DNA of 64,000 nucleotides, taken from positions 1 through 64,000 of the forward strand of contig JAFUOY010000040.1 of the NCBI GenBank assembly GCA_017481595.1. Reading direction: 5' to 3'. The DNA comes from Clostridia bacterium (lineage in GTDB: Bacteria > Bacillota > Clostridia > Oscillospirales > CAG-272). Of this stretch, positions 1-8,614 are shown piece after piece. The position numbers and the translations under genes are program-made. Numbering within the stretch: the first letter of the stretch is position 1; each line of letters opens with the position of its first letter. Below the pieces are notes generated by a model. The model was not told where the DNA came from. It ran no database searches and saw nothing but the letters and a program-made list of their open reading frames with translations.

Positions 1-1
1 A

Positions 2-2101
2 CACAGAAAAGATGCTGACGGCGTTTGGCAGGATATAGATAATACCCTTGAAGCCGTAAAAGAAAACGGCAACACCGAATATAGCTCCTCCGACGGTAGA
101 ATCAAATTTTCTAAGAATATAAAAAACGGAAAGATATTTGAGCTTTCCGAAAACGGATATAAGATCTCACTTTCACTTTCAAATAAAAGCCTTAAGGACT
201 CAAACGCGGACGTAAAAAATCATAAAGCTAAAGGCACCGTATCCGTGTTTGACAGTGAAGAAGAACAGCTTGAAAAATTAAAGAACGTTGACAACCTTAC
301 TAAGGTAAGATATAATAATATTGAAGACGGTATTGATTTAGAATACGAAATTTATTCAAACAATCTTAAGGAAAGTATAATAGTAAATTCCAAAAAGGAT
401 AGCTACGTATATTCCTTTGAGCTTAAGTTAAATAAGCTTACCGTTGCTCTTAATGAGGACGGAAGCATAAGCTTAAAGGATGAGGAAACGGGTGAATCAA
501 AATATACAATGCCCGCCCCCTTTATGTTCGATAACGCAGGTGAGCTTTCCACCGACGTAAGCTATACCTTAACACAAAACGGAAAGTATAAATATACCCT
601 TACAGTTACAGCCGATACGGAATGGATAAATAACGAAGCAAGAGAGCTTCCCGTAACTATAGACCCTACCTTAGAGGCAGACACCTCTTACGGTGAGGCT
701 TACGTTTCCTCTGCAAATCCCAACAATAATTACAAAAAGCCAAGTAACGGAGTTCTTTATTTAAGCTCTACACAAAGAATCTTTTTAAAATTTGAATTAC
801 CAACAATACCCGCAAATAATTGGATTACGGATGCATACTTAATTACGCAATTTTATTTCTGTTCATCAACGGGTAATATGAGCATAGCTGCGTATCAGGT
901 GCCATACTCCTGGGATGAAGATACCATAACCTGGAACAACAGTGTGGCAAGTCACCAAAGCGAAGAAAACTCTGCTACCACTCTTTCCTCAAATGATATT
1001 ACATCAAGTATGACGGCTACCGAATCTGTACCTATTGTTCTTCCCTTTGACGTAACAACGGCTGTACAAAATTGGTGCTCAGGAGATGCTAACAACGGCA
1101 TCGCTCTTAAACGCACATCGGGAATGACCAATGCTATTGCCTTTAAGGGTTATTACGCTGATTCGTATAACACGCCGGTGTTGGAGATAAGCTATCGGCT
1201 TGTTTTAAACGGAACCTTCTATATGAGAAATGTAGAATTTGGTAATTATATTCAAAGTGATGAAGCAAATAGAAACGTAAGCTTACAACTTTTTGATAGT
1301 GGCATTGATCAAAGATGGCAAATAACCTATTTAAACAACGGATATCATAAAATAAGCCCTGCAGGTAGCAATTTAGCGCTTACAGCCCCGACGACAACCG
1401 GCGGAAATGTTTCATTGAGTAATTACAGTAACGGTGCATCTAATCAAATGTGGAGTATAAACCAGGATCCCTATGGGTATTACAAAATTTCACCAAGGGG
1501 TAGTTCAACATCATTTATTAGGGTGTCGGGAACTAACATAATTACAGGTACCTCTCAAACTAATAATAGTGACGAATGGATGTTTTATGAGGTGTCAACA
1601 GATGGTATTCAATTTGAGCGTCAAAAAACAGGTGAGTGGTGTTGGGCTGCATGTTTAAGTATGTTTATATCCGCATATACTACTCCCCTAATTTCTCAAG
1701 AAGGTATTGCAGTATCAGGCCATTTAAGTAGTATTATTACAAATCCATCTCCAGAAGATATAAATGCTGCTGCATATCAGAACGGAAGTATTGAGCTGAT
1801 TAAAAGAATTTGGGATGACTTGTTTGGACTAACAACCATACAAAGTGGATATTATATATTCGAAGAAGATGATTTATTGAAAATAGTACAAGCAGGACAC
1901 CCAGTAATAGCATCAATAGACGGTGGTTCTCACTGCATTTTGATATATGGCTACTGTTTTGAGAATAATGTGAGGAAATTCGAAATATATGATCCATACA
2001 ATTATACAGACGATACACCAAATCATCAAGTAAAAACGTATAATGATTTATCAAACGGTTGGGTAGCTTCAATTACTTTGGATATTAGTATGATTGATTG
2101 A
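2..2101 (+). CDS. Large secreted-type protein, 5'-partial: DNRLRE + ricin lectin + C-terminal papain-like cysteine peptidase
   Basis: The reading frame is open from base 2, so the gene begins upstream of the window; 699 residues are visible. The opening residues (RKDADGVWQDIDNT) match the conserved N-terminal region of clostridial DNRLRE/RHS-type surface proteins. In order follow a DNRLRE domain (about residues 226-395; KFELP and YSWDEDTITWNN signatures), a ricin-type beta-trefoil lectin domain (about 405-535; RWQI and QMWSI repeats) and a papain-like domain of the C39_2/AvrRpt2 type (about 545-699). The likely catalytic Cys is in GEWCWAAC (C547, codon at 1640), the His in GSHCILIYGY (H644) and the Asp in YDPYN (D664). 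I infer an exported, carbohydrate-binding protein with a proteolytic C-terminal effector. No YD repeats are visible, but they could lie upstream. A GTG at 245 is an internal codon, not the start. Confidence 0.85.
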   Translation, partial: HRKDADGVWQDIDNTLEAVKENGNTEYSSSDGRIKFSKNIKNGKIFELSENGYKISLSLSNKSLKDSNADVKNHKAKGTVSVFDSEEEQLEKLKNVDNLTKVRYNNIEDGIDLEYEIYSNNLKESIIVNSKKDSYVYSFELKLNKLTVALNEDGSISLKDEETGESKYTMPAPFMFDNAGELSTDVSYTLTQNGKYKYTLTVTADTEWINNEARELPVTIDPTLEADTSYGEAYVSSANPNNNYKKPSNGVLYLSSTQRIFLKFELPTIPANNWITDAYLITQFYFCSSTGNMSIAAYQVPYSWDEDTITWNNSVASHQSEENSATTLSSNDITSSMTATESVPIVLPFDVTTAVQNWCSGDANNGIALKRTSGMTNAIAFKGYYADSYNTPVLEISYRLVLNGTFYMRNVEFGNYIQSDEANRNVSLQLFDSGIDQRWQITYLNNGYHKISPAGSNLALTAPTTTGGNVSLSNYSNGASNQMWSINQDPYGYYKISPRGSSTSFIRVSGTNIITGTSQTNNSDEWMFYEVSTDGIQFERQKTGEWCWAACLSMFISAYTTPLISQEGIAVSGHLSSIITNPSPEDINAAAYQNGSIELIKRIWDDLFGLTTIQSGYYIFEEDDLLKIVQAGHPVIASIDGGSHCILIYGYCFENNVRKFEIYDPYNYTDDTPNHQVKTYNDLSNGWVASITLDISMID

Positions 2102-2233
2102 TACAACACTGAAATAACTATATGAGCGAGATGCAAAATCGATATATAGAACGATAGATCAGAGTTTACTATTGATAATTTAAAAAAGCATCAAATTGTG
2201 AATATAATTTTAATATTTAAGTGGAGAAAAATT

Positions 2234-3793
2234 ATGAAAAAACTAACAGCGATTTTATTAGCGATACTAATGCTAATACCCTTAATTGCTTCCTGTGGCG
2301 GTAGCGACGAAACTACAACTACGGAAATTCCCACAACGGAGCATCCAACAACAGAAGCTCCTACAACTGAAGCACCAACTACCGAAGCGCCGACTATGGA
2401 ATCACCAACTATAGAAGTACCAACTACAGAAGCTCCTTCCACAGTTGACCCCAACGTTCTTTGGTCGTCAAAGACTGACATAAGAGACACGTGGTCGGGT
2501 AAAACACTTAATGTTGCTTGCTCCACATGGTATTCTACAGGCGCGCCGTGGGCAATGCCTGAAACTTTCATTACTGAAGACAACGATGCTAACTTTGGCA
2601 AAGAGATCCAAGAAACAGTTCTTGACCGTAACAAGTTTATCGAAAGCACGTACGGTGTTAAGGTTAACTGGATAAACGCAACTAAGGCAAGCATGCATAA
2701 TGTGCTTGAAGCTGCAACAATTGCGAAAAATATAAATTACGATCTTGCTGTTCCTCGAATGATGAACGCCCATTCAATAGTTGCAGGTGGATACATATAC
2801 GACCTTGCAAACAGAGAATTTATAGATTTAAGAAACACTTATTATGATAAAAATGCCGTTAATACTTATACCGCTTATGGCCACACTTTTTTTATAACAG
2901 GCGGATTTTCAACAATAAATAAAGAATGCGCATATGTTCTATACTTTAATAAAAACATTCTTGGTGACGGAAGTGAGAATGTGGCTAATGAACTGTATGA
3001 ATTAGTAAGAGATGGCAAATGGACATATGATAAGTTTGTGACCTATGCAAGTAGCGCTTACGTTGATGACGGAGACGGTATTATCAACAAAAAAGATAGC
3101 TTTGGTTTTTATTTAGATAGCTACGATAGATTTTTCCGACTTTTTGGCACCAATATTGCAGGTGTAAATGAAGCCACAGGAGAATGGGAGCTTACTATAA
3201 AGTCAAATAACGTTAATGATATTATTGCAATAATTATAAAAGTGCATGCATCTGACTGGTTCCGTAATACAGGGTTAAGTAGTTACGGTAATATAAGAAA
3301 TGATCTTGCAGACGGCGGTTTTTTATTTTACTGCGATACTCTTCGAATATCTGATAAGGCACAGGAGGGTAATGTAGGTGTCATTCCATTTCCTATGCTT
3401 AACGAGGAACAGGGCAGATATTATGTTCCTACCGATAACCAAATCCCGGTTCTTTTATGCATACCCAAGCTTACGCAGGATAGAGAAATGTCAGAATATT
3501 TTATGGACGTTCTTTCTTGGACTGGCAACAAGTATATAGTGGATGATTATCTTGAAATTAAGCACAATCATTTTAAATCGGATGTGGATATAGAAATGCT
3601 TAAAAGTTATATATTCCCCAATATATCATATGATGTTGGTGAACACGTTGGATTAGGTACTCTTATGTACGTTCACAACTCTTACACCGAATGGAAAAAC
3701 CACTTCTATTCATTTTACGAGGATGAATCCCCTGCTGCCCTTGAAACCATAGCCGAATGGAACGCGGCTTGGGGCGGTTATACCGAGGAATAA
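2234..3793 (+). CDS. Extracellular solute-binding lipoprotein (family 1-like), copy 1
   Basis: A 520-residue lipoprotein of the ABC sugar-type solute-binding class. It has a signal peptide with lipobox LIAS-C21, then a Thr/Glu/Pro-rich tether of repeated TTEAP units (about residues 29-74), then the binding domain. Start: ATG at 2234 follows a GTGGAG ribosome binding site and begins the signal peptide directly; an in-frame upstream start at 2198 would put 12 odd residues before it. It is strongly similar along its whole length to the next gene (4006-5496), including the C-terminal WNAAWGGYTEE motif. No permease or ATPase gene is adjacent, so the partner transporter must be elsewhere or the protein acts alone. 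The ligand is unknown; by family, oligosaccharides are likely. Confidence 0.85.
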   Translation: MKKLTAILLAILMLIPLIASCGGSDETTTTEIPTTEHPTTEAPTTEAPTTEAPTMESPTIEVPTTEAPSTVDPNVLWSSKTDIRDTWSGKTLNVACSTWYSTGAPWAMPETFITEDNDANFGKEIQETVLDRNKFIESTYGVKVNWINATKASMHNVLEAATIAKNINYDLAVPRMMNAHSIVAGGYIYDLANREFIDLRNTYYDKNAVNTYTAYGHTFFITGGFSTINKECAYVLYFNKNILGDGSENVANELYELVRDGKWTYDKFVTYASSAYVDDGDGIINKKDSFGFYLDSYDRFFRLFGTNIAGVNEATGEWELTIKSNNVNDIIAIIIKVHASDWFRNTGLSSYGNIRNDLADGGFLFYCDTLRISDKAQEGNVGVIPFPMLNEEQGRYYVPTDNQIPVLLCIPKLTQDREMSEYFMDVLSWTGNKYIVDDYLEIKHNHFKSDVDIEMLKSYIFPNISYDVGEHVGLGTLMYVHNSYTEWKNHFYSFYEDESPAALETIAEWNAAWGGYTEE

Positions 3794-3811
3794 AGACACA
3801 AATAAAATTAA

Positions 3812-3842
3812 GAGGACGGGTTTTTCCGTCCTCGTTTTTTTT
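3812..3842 (+). terminator. Rho-independent terminator of solute-binding copy 1
   Basis: A perfect 8-bp stem, GAGGACGG (3812-3819) with CCGTCCTC (3826-3833), six-base loop, followed by a run of nine T (3834-3842). It lies 18 bases after the stop codon. The same stem occurs after the second copy. Confidence 0.92.
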
Positions 3843-3927
3843 AGTATAATTTATAAAAATTTGAAAATATTTTCAAAAAATTACCTCAGAATGTTATTCT
3901 TAAGTCAAAGAAGATAGAAATTTTCTA

Positions 3928-3956
3928 TTGACAAAGAATTTCGTGCATGATAGAAT
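3928..3956 (+). promoter_or_regulatory. Sigma-A-type promoter of solute-binding copy 2
   Basis: TTGACA (3928-3933), 17-base spacer, TAGAAT (3951-3956). It sits 50 bases before the start codon of the second solute-binding gene and after the terminator of the first, so copy 2 is its own transcription unit. Confidence 0.85.
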
Positions 3957-4005
3957 ATAAGTGAATCAAACGATTATATTAGTATCTATAAAAAGGAGGA
4001 AAAAT

Positions 4006-5496
4006 ATGAAAAAGTTAATGTCAATTTTATTAGCGATACTAATGCTAATTTCTATACTTGCTTCCTGCGGTGGTAATGATGAAACCACAACTACGGAAAT
4101 TCCAACTACGGAACAGCCTACAACAGAAGCACCGACTACTGAAATACCAACTACGGAAGCTCCAACTACGGAAGCTCCAAAGAATACTTGGTCATCAAAA
4201 ACCGATATAAGAGACACGTGGTCGGGTAAAACACTTAATGTTGCTTGCTCCGCATGGTATAGAGAAGGCGCGCCTTGGGCAATGCCGGAAACCTTTATCA
4301 CAGAAGAAAACGATGCTGATTTTGGCGAAAAAATTCAGGAAGCAGTTCTTGAACGTAATGAATTTATAGAAAAAACCTACGGTATTAAGGTTAACTGGAT
4401 AAACGCAGCTAATGCAGATATGCATAAGGCACTTGAAGCCGCAACTCTTGCAGAAAACATCAATTATGACCTTGCTGCTCCTCGTATGATGAATGTTCAG
4501 TCGGTTGTTGCGGGTGGATACGTATACGACCTTGCGGGCAGAGAGTTTATAGATTTCGAAAATACATATTACAGAGATGAATCTATTAAGACCTATACGG
4601 CTCACGGTCATACTTTTTTTGTAACTGGCGGATTTTCCACTCTTGATATAGAAACTTCATCCGTTCTCTTTTTTAACAAGGATTTACTTACCGAAGAAGA
4701 AACAAATGATATTTACAATATGGTAAGAAAAGGCGAATGGACTTTTGATAAGCTTGTCGCTTATGCTTCTGACGTTTATTCTGATAATGTCGATAAAAAT
4801 AATCCTCACAAATATCCTTATGGCGTTTGTTTAACCAGCTATTCATTGTTATATAACTTTTTTGGCGTTAAGCAAACAGGTGTAGATTCCACCACAGGTA
4901 AATGGGAAATTACCATTGATGATGATAGAGTTGATAACATTATAGACATAATAATAGATTCAAGGAAATCTGCTTGGTTTGCAGACTTTGGGGGATATAC
5001 AGATTTTGTAAAAAATAAATTATTGTTTTATAACTATGAGTTTGTAAACTCCTATGTTGGAGAACGCTGTAATACAGGTATAGTTCCGTTTCCGATGCTT
5101 AATAAGGAGCAGGGCAGATACTATGTTCCTTGTTCAATGCAAAAGCCTGTTGTTATGTGTATTCCAAAGATAACACAGGATAGAAATATGTCCGATTATT
5201 TTATGGATGTTCTTTGCTGGACAGGTGAGGAGTATGTTGTAAAGGCGTATATTGATGAGAAAATGGAGATGTTTAGGACAAAAGATGAAAGAGAAATGTT
5301 AACGGAATATATTATTCCAAATATTTCCTATGACGCAGGTGAAGTAGTAGGATGGGGAGAGTTGATCAGTATAAAGACCAAATCCTATAAAGATAATGAA
5401 AACCATTTTGACGAGGTGTATGCAGAGGCCGAGCCCGACGCGCTTAAAATCATAGCAGAGTGGAACGCGGCTTGGGGCGGATATACTGAGGAATAA
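4006..5496 (+). CDS. Extracellular solute-binding lipoprotein (family 1-like), copy 2
   Basis: A 496-residue paralogue of the gene at 2234-3793. It has a signal peptide with lipobox ILAS-C21, a shorter Thr/Glu/Pro tether (TTEIPTTE, TTEAPTTE units), then the binding domain. ATG 4006 follows a good AAGGAGGA site at 3993-4000 and starts the signal peptide; the reading frame also opens earlier at 3961, but that start lacks support. Copies 1 and 2 share the tract from the IRDTWSGKTLNVAC motif to the terminal WNAAWGGYTEE, and near-identical 3' flanks, which points to a tandem duplication that included the terminator. The tether length differs between copies, as expected for slippage in a short repeat. 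The transport partner genes are not in the window. Confidence 0.86.
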   Translation: MKKLMSILLAILMLISILASCGGNDETTTTEIPTTEQPTTEAPTTEIPTTEAPTTEAPKNTWSSKTDIRDTWSGKTLNVACSAWYREGAPWAMPETFITEENDADFGEKIQEAVLERNEFIEKTYGIKVNWINAANADMHKALEAATLAENINYDLAAPRMMNVQSVVAGGYVYDLAGREFIDFENTYYRDESIKTYTAHGHTFFVTGGFSTLDIETSSVLFFNKDLLTEEETNDIYNMVRKGEWTFDKLVAYASDVYSDNVDKNNPHKYPYGVCLTSYSLLYNFFGVKQTGVDSTTGKWEITIDDDRVDNIIDIIIDSRKSAWFADFGGYTDFVKNKLLFYNYEFVNSYVGERCNTGIVPFPMLNKEQGRYYVPCSMQKPVVMCIPKITQDRNMSDYFMDVLCWTGEEYVVKAYIDEKMEMFRTKDEREMLTEYIIPNISYDAGEVVGWGELISIKTKSYKDNENHFDEVYAEAEPDALKIIAEWNAAWGGYTEE

Positions 5497-5513
5497 AGAC
5501 ACAAATAAAATTA

Positions 5514-5542
5514 GAGGACGGATTTTTCCGTCCTCGTTTTTT
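5514..5542 (+). terminator. Rho-independent terminator of solute-binding copy 2
   Basis: The same 8-bp stem as at 3812-3833: GAGGACGG (5514-5521) and CCGTCCTC (5528-5535), then G and six T. It ends at the stop codon of the convergent NUDIX gene, so the two genes abut tail to tail. Confidence 0.9.
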
Positions 5543-5993
5543 ATATTCGTTTTTCGGTAGCCTCTCCAAAGCGCTCCTTAATGAATTTAAGTGCCTCCTT
5601 GAAGATTATCCTGTCGTTTTCAAAGGAGCAATCCTCGGGGAATTCATCCTCGAAGAACCAATGAAAGGCGGATATTTCCTTAGGCTGGGGCTCAACGTAT
5701 GCGCGTGTTGTAAGGGCGGCAAAGTATACCACTCTTTTTTCCGTATTCTTTCGCTTACCGATAAGATATACGGACTCCATACGGAAGCCGTTTTCGATCT
5801 TAACGTCGATTCCCGTTTCCTCCTTAGTTTCACGGATAGCGGTCTGGTACTCGTTTTCCCCCGCCTCCACGTGGCCTTTAGGGAAAGACCAGAAATCTGC
5901 ATATCTGTTTTTTATAAGAAGGACGGCGTATTTTCCACGTGTTTTACGAAAAATTACTGTTCCACAGGATTTTTCATATTTCACAATCACCAT
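5541..5993 (-). CDS. NUDIX hydrolase, Ap4A-hydrolase-like
   Basis: A 150-residue protein. A complete Nudix box lies at residues 40-62 (G40, E46, R54-E55, E58-E59, G61), the Mg-binding catalytic loop that hydrolyses nucleoside diphosphates linked to another group. The N-terminal KSCGTVIFR and WSFPKGHVEAGE segments resemble bacterial diadenosine tetraphosphate hydrolases, so that substrate class is the best guess; other nucleotide substrates are possible. The start ATG at 5993 follows TAAGGAG. It is transcribed convergently with the solute-binding gene and overlaps its terminator by two bases. Confidence 0.85.
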   Translation of the reverse strand: MVIVKYEKSCGTVIFRKTRGKYAVLLIKNRYADFWSFPKGHVEAGENEYQTAIRETKEETGIDVKIENGFRMESVYLIGKRKNTEKRVVYFAALTTRAYVEPQPKEISAFHWFFEDEFPEDCSFENDRIIFKEALKFIKERFGEATEKRI

Positions 5994-6035
5994 CTCCTTA
6001 AATCAAACTGATAAAATTAAATTGCCATTAAAATA

Positions 6036-6809
6036 TTAAAGCACAGCCTTTAAGAACTGAACTGTTCTCGGGTTTTTCGGATGGTCGAATATTTCCGCAG
6101 GAGTACCCTCCTCCGCAATATTACCGTCCGCCATAAACAATACTCTTGTCGCTACCTCTCTTGCAAAGCCCATTTCGTGTGTAACTATTACCATAGTCAT
6201 ACCCTCGTCGGCAAGCTCCTTAATAAGGTCAAGCACCTCTCCAACCATTTCGGGGTCGAGGGCTGATGTAGGCTCGTCAAAAAGCATTACCTTAGGATTC
6301 ATAGCAAGGGCGCGAACGATAGCGATTCTCTGCTTCTGTCCGCCCGAAAGAGTTGAGGGATAAACGTCTGCCTTATCCTCAAGTCCGATACGGCGAAGCA
6401 GGCTCATAGCGTGATCACGACATTCCTGTTTGAACTGCTCCTTGGTCTTACCCTCTGAAACAGCCTTCTTTGTGTATATAGTTACAGGGGCAAGCATAAT
6501 GTTTTCAAGAACTGTTTTGTTGTTGAAAAGATTAAACTGCTGGAACACCATACCCATATTCTGTCTGTGGATGTTTATATCTACCTTGGGATCCGCAATA
6601 TTTACGTTTTCAAATATAATTTCTCCGCCTGTAGGGTCCTCAAGACAGTTAAGACAGCGAAGAAAAGTAGATTTACCTGAGCCGGAGGGACCGATAACAA
6701 CCACCTTTTCGCCCTGATAAATATTAGTTGACACGTTATCAAGGACAATATTTTTGCCAAAGCCCTTTACAAGTCCTTTAACCTCTATCATTGGTTTGTT
6801 ATTTTCCAT
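6036..6809 (-). CDS. Amino-acid ABC transporter ATP-binding protein (GlnQ/ArtP type)
   Basis: The ATPase of a polar amino-acid importer. From ATG 6809 it is 257 residues: Walker [10 protein letters not shown] (40-48), Q-loop near 90, signature LSGGQ (154-158), Walker B VMLFDEP (174-180), D-loop SALD and H-loop His211. The frame is open further upstream (to 6893), but the ATG at 6809 lies 8 bases after a GGAGG, and longer starts would run deep into the permease gene. It overlaps the permease stop by about 11 bases, so translation is probably coupled. It is the third gene of the unit binding protein-permease-ATPase. A roughly 20-residue charged insertion before the signature (about 112-132) is longer than in GlnQ. 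Confidence 0.93.
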   Translation of the reverse strand: MENNKPMIEVKGLVKGFGKNIVLDNVSTNIYQGEKVVVIGPSGSGKSTFLRCLNCLEDPTGGEIIFENVNIADPKVDINIHRQNMGMVFQQFNLFNNKTVLENIMLAPVTIYTKKAVSEGKTKEQFKQECRDHAMSLLRRIGLEDKADVYPSTLSGGQKQRIAIVRALAMNPKVMLFDEPTSALDPEMVGEVLDLIKELADEGMTMVIVTHEMGFAREVATRVLFMADGNIAEEGTPAEIFDHPKNPRTVQFLKAVL

Positions 6810-7533
6810 TTGCATTTCCTCCGTTTCTGTCACTCTTAGCCATCTTCTTTTCAAGAATATGGAGTATCTGTGTAAGAATAAGAACAACCACAAGATACAT
6901 TACCGCCGCGATAACAAGGGGGAAGAGATAGTCAAAGGTTCTTGACTGTATAAGACCTGGAATCTTACCAAGGTCCATAATGCCAACATAACCAACGATT
7001 GCCGTTTCCTTAACCAAGGTAATAAACTCATTGAATAAGGGGGGTAAGCAGTTTTTAACAGCCTGAGGAATAACGATATGCCACATGGTTTGTCCCGTTG
7101 ACATACCGAGGGAGCGTCCTGCCTCCATTTGTCCGTCATCAACGCTTTCAAATCCTGCGCGGGCAATTTCCGCAACGTAAGCGCCTGAGTTAAGACCAAA
7201 GGTAATAGCACCTATCATTATTCCGTTATCCCAGGATGAAAATACTACGAAATAAAGTATCATAAGCTGAAGAACAACAGGCGTTCCTCTGATTATGGTT
7301 ATATATACGTTTGCAATTTTGGAAAGGATCTTAAGCTTTCCCGTTTTCTTATTAAGATAGTTTATCATAGCAAACGCAACACCGATAACAGTACCGATAA
7401 GAGCCGCTACGAGAGCTATAATTATTGTATTTCCAAGGCCCTCAAGATACATTTTCCATCTATCCTGCTCAAAAAATGCCTTGTGAAATTTATTGAATAC
7501 TGATGCTGAAAATATAAAATTCATATATACCAT
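6799..7533 (-). CDS. Amino-acid ABC transporter permease (HisM/GlnP family)
   Basis: A 244-residue inner-membrane permease with about five to six hydrophobic segments and the family loop that contacts the ATPase ([16 protein letters not shown], about residues 131-146, followed by [17 protein letters not shown]). It belongs to the HAAT importer group that moves polar amino acids. The start ATG at 7533 has no clear Shine-Dalgarno site, which is unusual here; an alternative in-frame ATG (MNFIF) lies at 7524. A hairpin separates it from the upstream binding-protein gene, a common way to make more binding protein than permease. Confidence 0.92.
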   Translation of the reverse strand: MVYMNFIFSASVFNKFHKAFFEQDRWKMYLEGLGNTIIIALVAALIGTVIGVAFAMINYLNKKTGKLKILSKIANVYITIIRGTPVVLQLMILYFVVFSSWDNGIMIGAITFGLNSGAYVAEIARAGFESVDDGQMEAGRSLGMSTGQTMWHIVIPQAVKNCLPPLFNEFITLVKETAIVGYVGIMDLGKIPGLIQSRTFDYLFPLVIAAVMYLVVVLILTQILHILEKKMAKSDRNGGNANGK

Positions 7534-7545
7534 TTAGCAGAATAA

Positions 7546-7572
7546 GTGAGAGTGCCATTTTGGCTCTCCCAC
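7546..7572 (-). other. Intercistronic hairpin between binding protein and permease
   Basis: An 11-bp imperfect stem (7546-7556 with 7562-7572, one mismatch and one G-T pair) with a five-base loop. On the minus-strand transcript there is no U tract after it, so it is more likely an mRNA-stabilising or partial attenuator structure than a full terminator. This fits the usual excess of binding protein over permease. Confidence 0.55.
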
Positions 7573-7586
7573 TTTTCTTTTTCCTA

Positions 7587-8471
7587 TTAGTCAGCTACTG
7601 CGAGCATTGTCTGTGCAGGAAGCTTATCCATAAGGATAGCGTCTACACGGCCTGCCTTAAGGTCTGCATATGCCAAAGCGTACTGCTTATAACGCTTAAC
7701 CTCTGTTTCCTTAGCTACTGTGATCTTTACTTCATTACCGTCTTCGTTTTCGTAAACGTAGCCATCACCAGCTGCGTCGGAGATGATAAGGTCGCCGCTT
7801 GTTCCTTCCTGAACTGCAACCTTAAGACCTGTAAGGTCCTTAACACTGGAAATAGCCTTATCCTCAGCGGAAACGATTACGAGTGTGGAGCTGTAATAAA
7901 TGCTGGAGAAATCAACCTCTGCCTTTCTCTCCTCCGTGATGGACAAGCCCGCAGCACCTACTGCATCACCTGTAGACTGCTTAACGCAGGTAGGAATTGT
8001 ATCGAAGATAACGTCCTTAACTTCAATCTTCTTACCCATGTTTACAGCAACCTGATTCATAATAGCAATGTCAACACCGATAACCTTACCGTTTGAAACG
8101 AATTCAAAGGGAGCAAAGCCTGATTCTGTATAAACTGTAATAACCTCTGTTGCGGAGCCAAAGTCCCAATCAACCTTAAGCTCACCTGCTTCGGGCTTGG
8201 AAACGCCCTCAACACCTGCCTCATAATCAGCAAGCTGTGTGTAGTAATCAACGTACTTTGTCATTGTGCCGTCAGCAACCCAAGCGTCAATTACCTTGTT
8301 TACCTCTGCCATAAGAGCAGAGTTGCCCTTCTTAACCGCAATACCGAAATCCTCCTTAAGAAGGTCAGTAGCGTCAACTGATACAAACTTCTTATCGCCG
8401 CCGCAGGATGCCAAGCAAAGAGTTGCAGCAAGCATCAATACAACGAGAACGATTGAAATAATCTTTTTCAT
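7587..8471 (-). CDS. Amino-acid-binding lipoprotein, SBP_bac_3 fold, circularly permuted
   Basis: A 294-residue lipoprotein with signal peptide and lipobox CLAS-C23. The order of parts is abnormal. Residues 28-80 (LLKEDFGIAVKKGNSALM ... DGTMTKYVDYY) are what normally forms the C-terminal end of this family. A linker (about 81-109) follows, and only then the usual N-terminal start (VITVYTESGFAPFEFV, from 110), the middle (GAAGLSITEERKAEVDFS at 172-189; KVAVQEGTSGD at 217-227) and the segment ADLKAGRVDAILMDKLPAQ at 269-287. The protein stops just where the usual C-terminal tail would begin. All pieces are present once, so this is a circular permutation, not a truncation. It is first in the importer operon with an excellent promoter and RBS (AAGGAG). 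Confidence 0.9.
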   Translation of the reverse strand: MKKIISIVLVVLMLAATLCLASCGGDKKFVSVDATDLLKEDFGIAVKKGNSALMAEVNKVIDAWVADGTMTKYVDYYTQLADYEAGVEGVSKPEAGELKVDWDFGSATEVITVYTESGFAPFEFVSNGKVIGVDIAIMNQVAVNMGKKIEVKDVIFDTIPTCVKQSTGDAVGAAGLSITEERKAEVDFSSIYYSSTLVIVSAEDKAISSVKDLTGLKVAVQEGTSGDLIISDAAGDGYVYENEDGNEVKITVAKETEVKRYKQYALAYADLKAGRVDAILMDKLPAQTMLAVAD

Positions 8472-8520
8472 TTTCTTAAAATCTCCTTAAAATAATAAAT
8501 ATTGTTATAAAAACAGTAAC

Positions 8521-8549
8521 ATTATACAACTATAAAATAAGGTTGTCAA
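8521..8549 (-). promoter_or_regulatory. Consensus sigma-A promoter of the amino-acid importer operon
   Basis: On the minus strand: TTGACA (8549-8544), 17-base spacer, TATAAT (8526-8521), a perfect consensus. The leader to the start codon at 8471 is about 43 bases and shows no riboswitch-like structure. Confidence 0.92.
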
Positions 8550-8614
8550 TACTTTTTACAGTTTTTTGTGAATTTTATTCAACAAGTCGAATATTTTTTC
8601 ATTTTAAGTTGAAT

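Noticed and set aside
3966..4301. Minus-strand frame with repeated VVGASVVG units (similar one at 2191-2694)
   Set aside because: It is the complement of the Thr-Glu-Pro tether repeats of the solute-binding lipoproteins, not a repeat protein.
5606..5902. Second minus-strand frame inside the NUDIX gene
   Set aside because: Wholly contained in the NUDIX gene in another frame, with Arg/Ser-rich shadow composition.
7587..8471. Truncated binding protein rather than a permuted one
   Set aside because: The segment missing from the C-terminus is present at the N-terminus, after the signal peptide and in frame, so nothing is lost.
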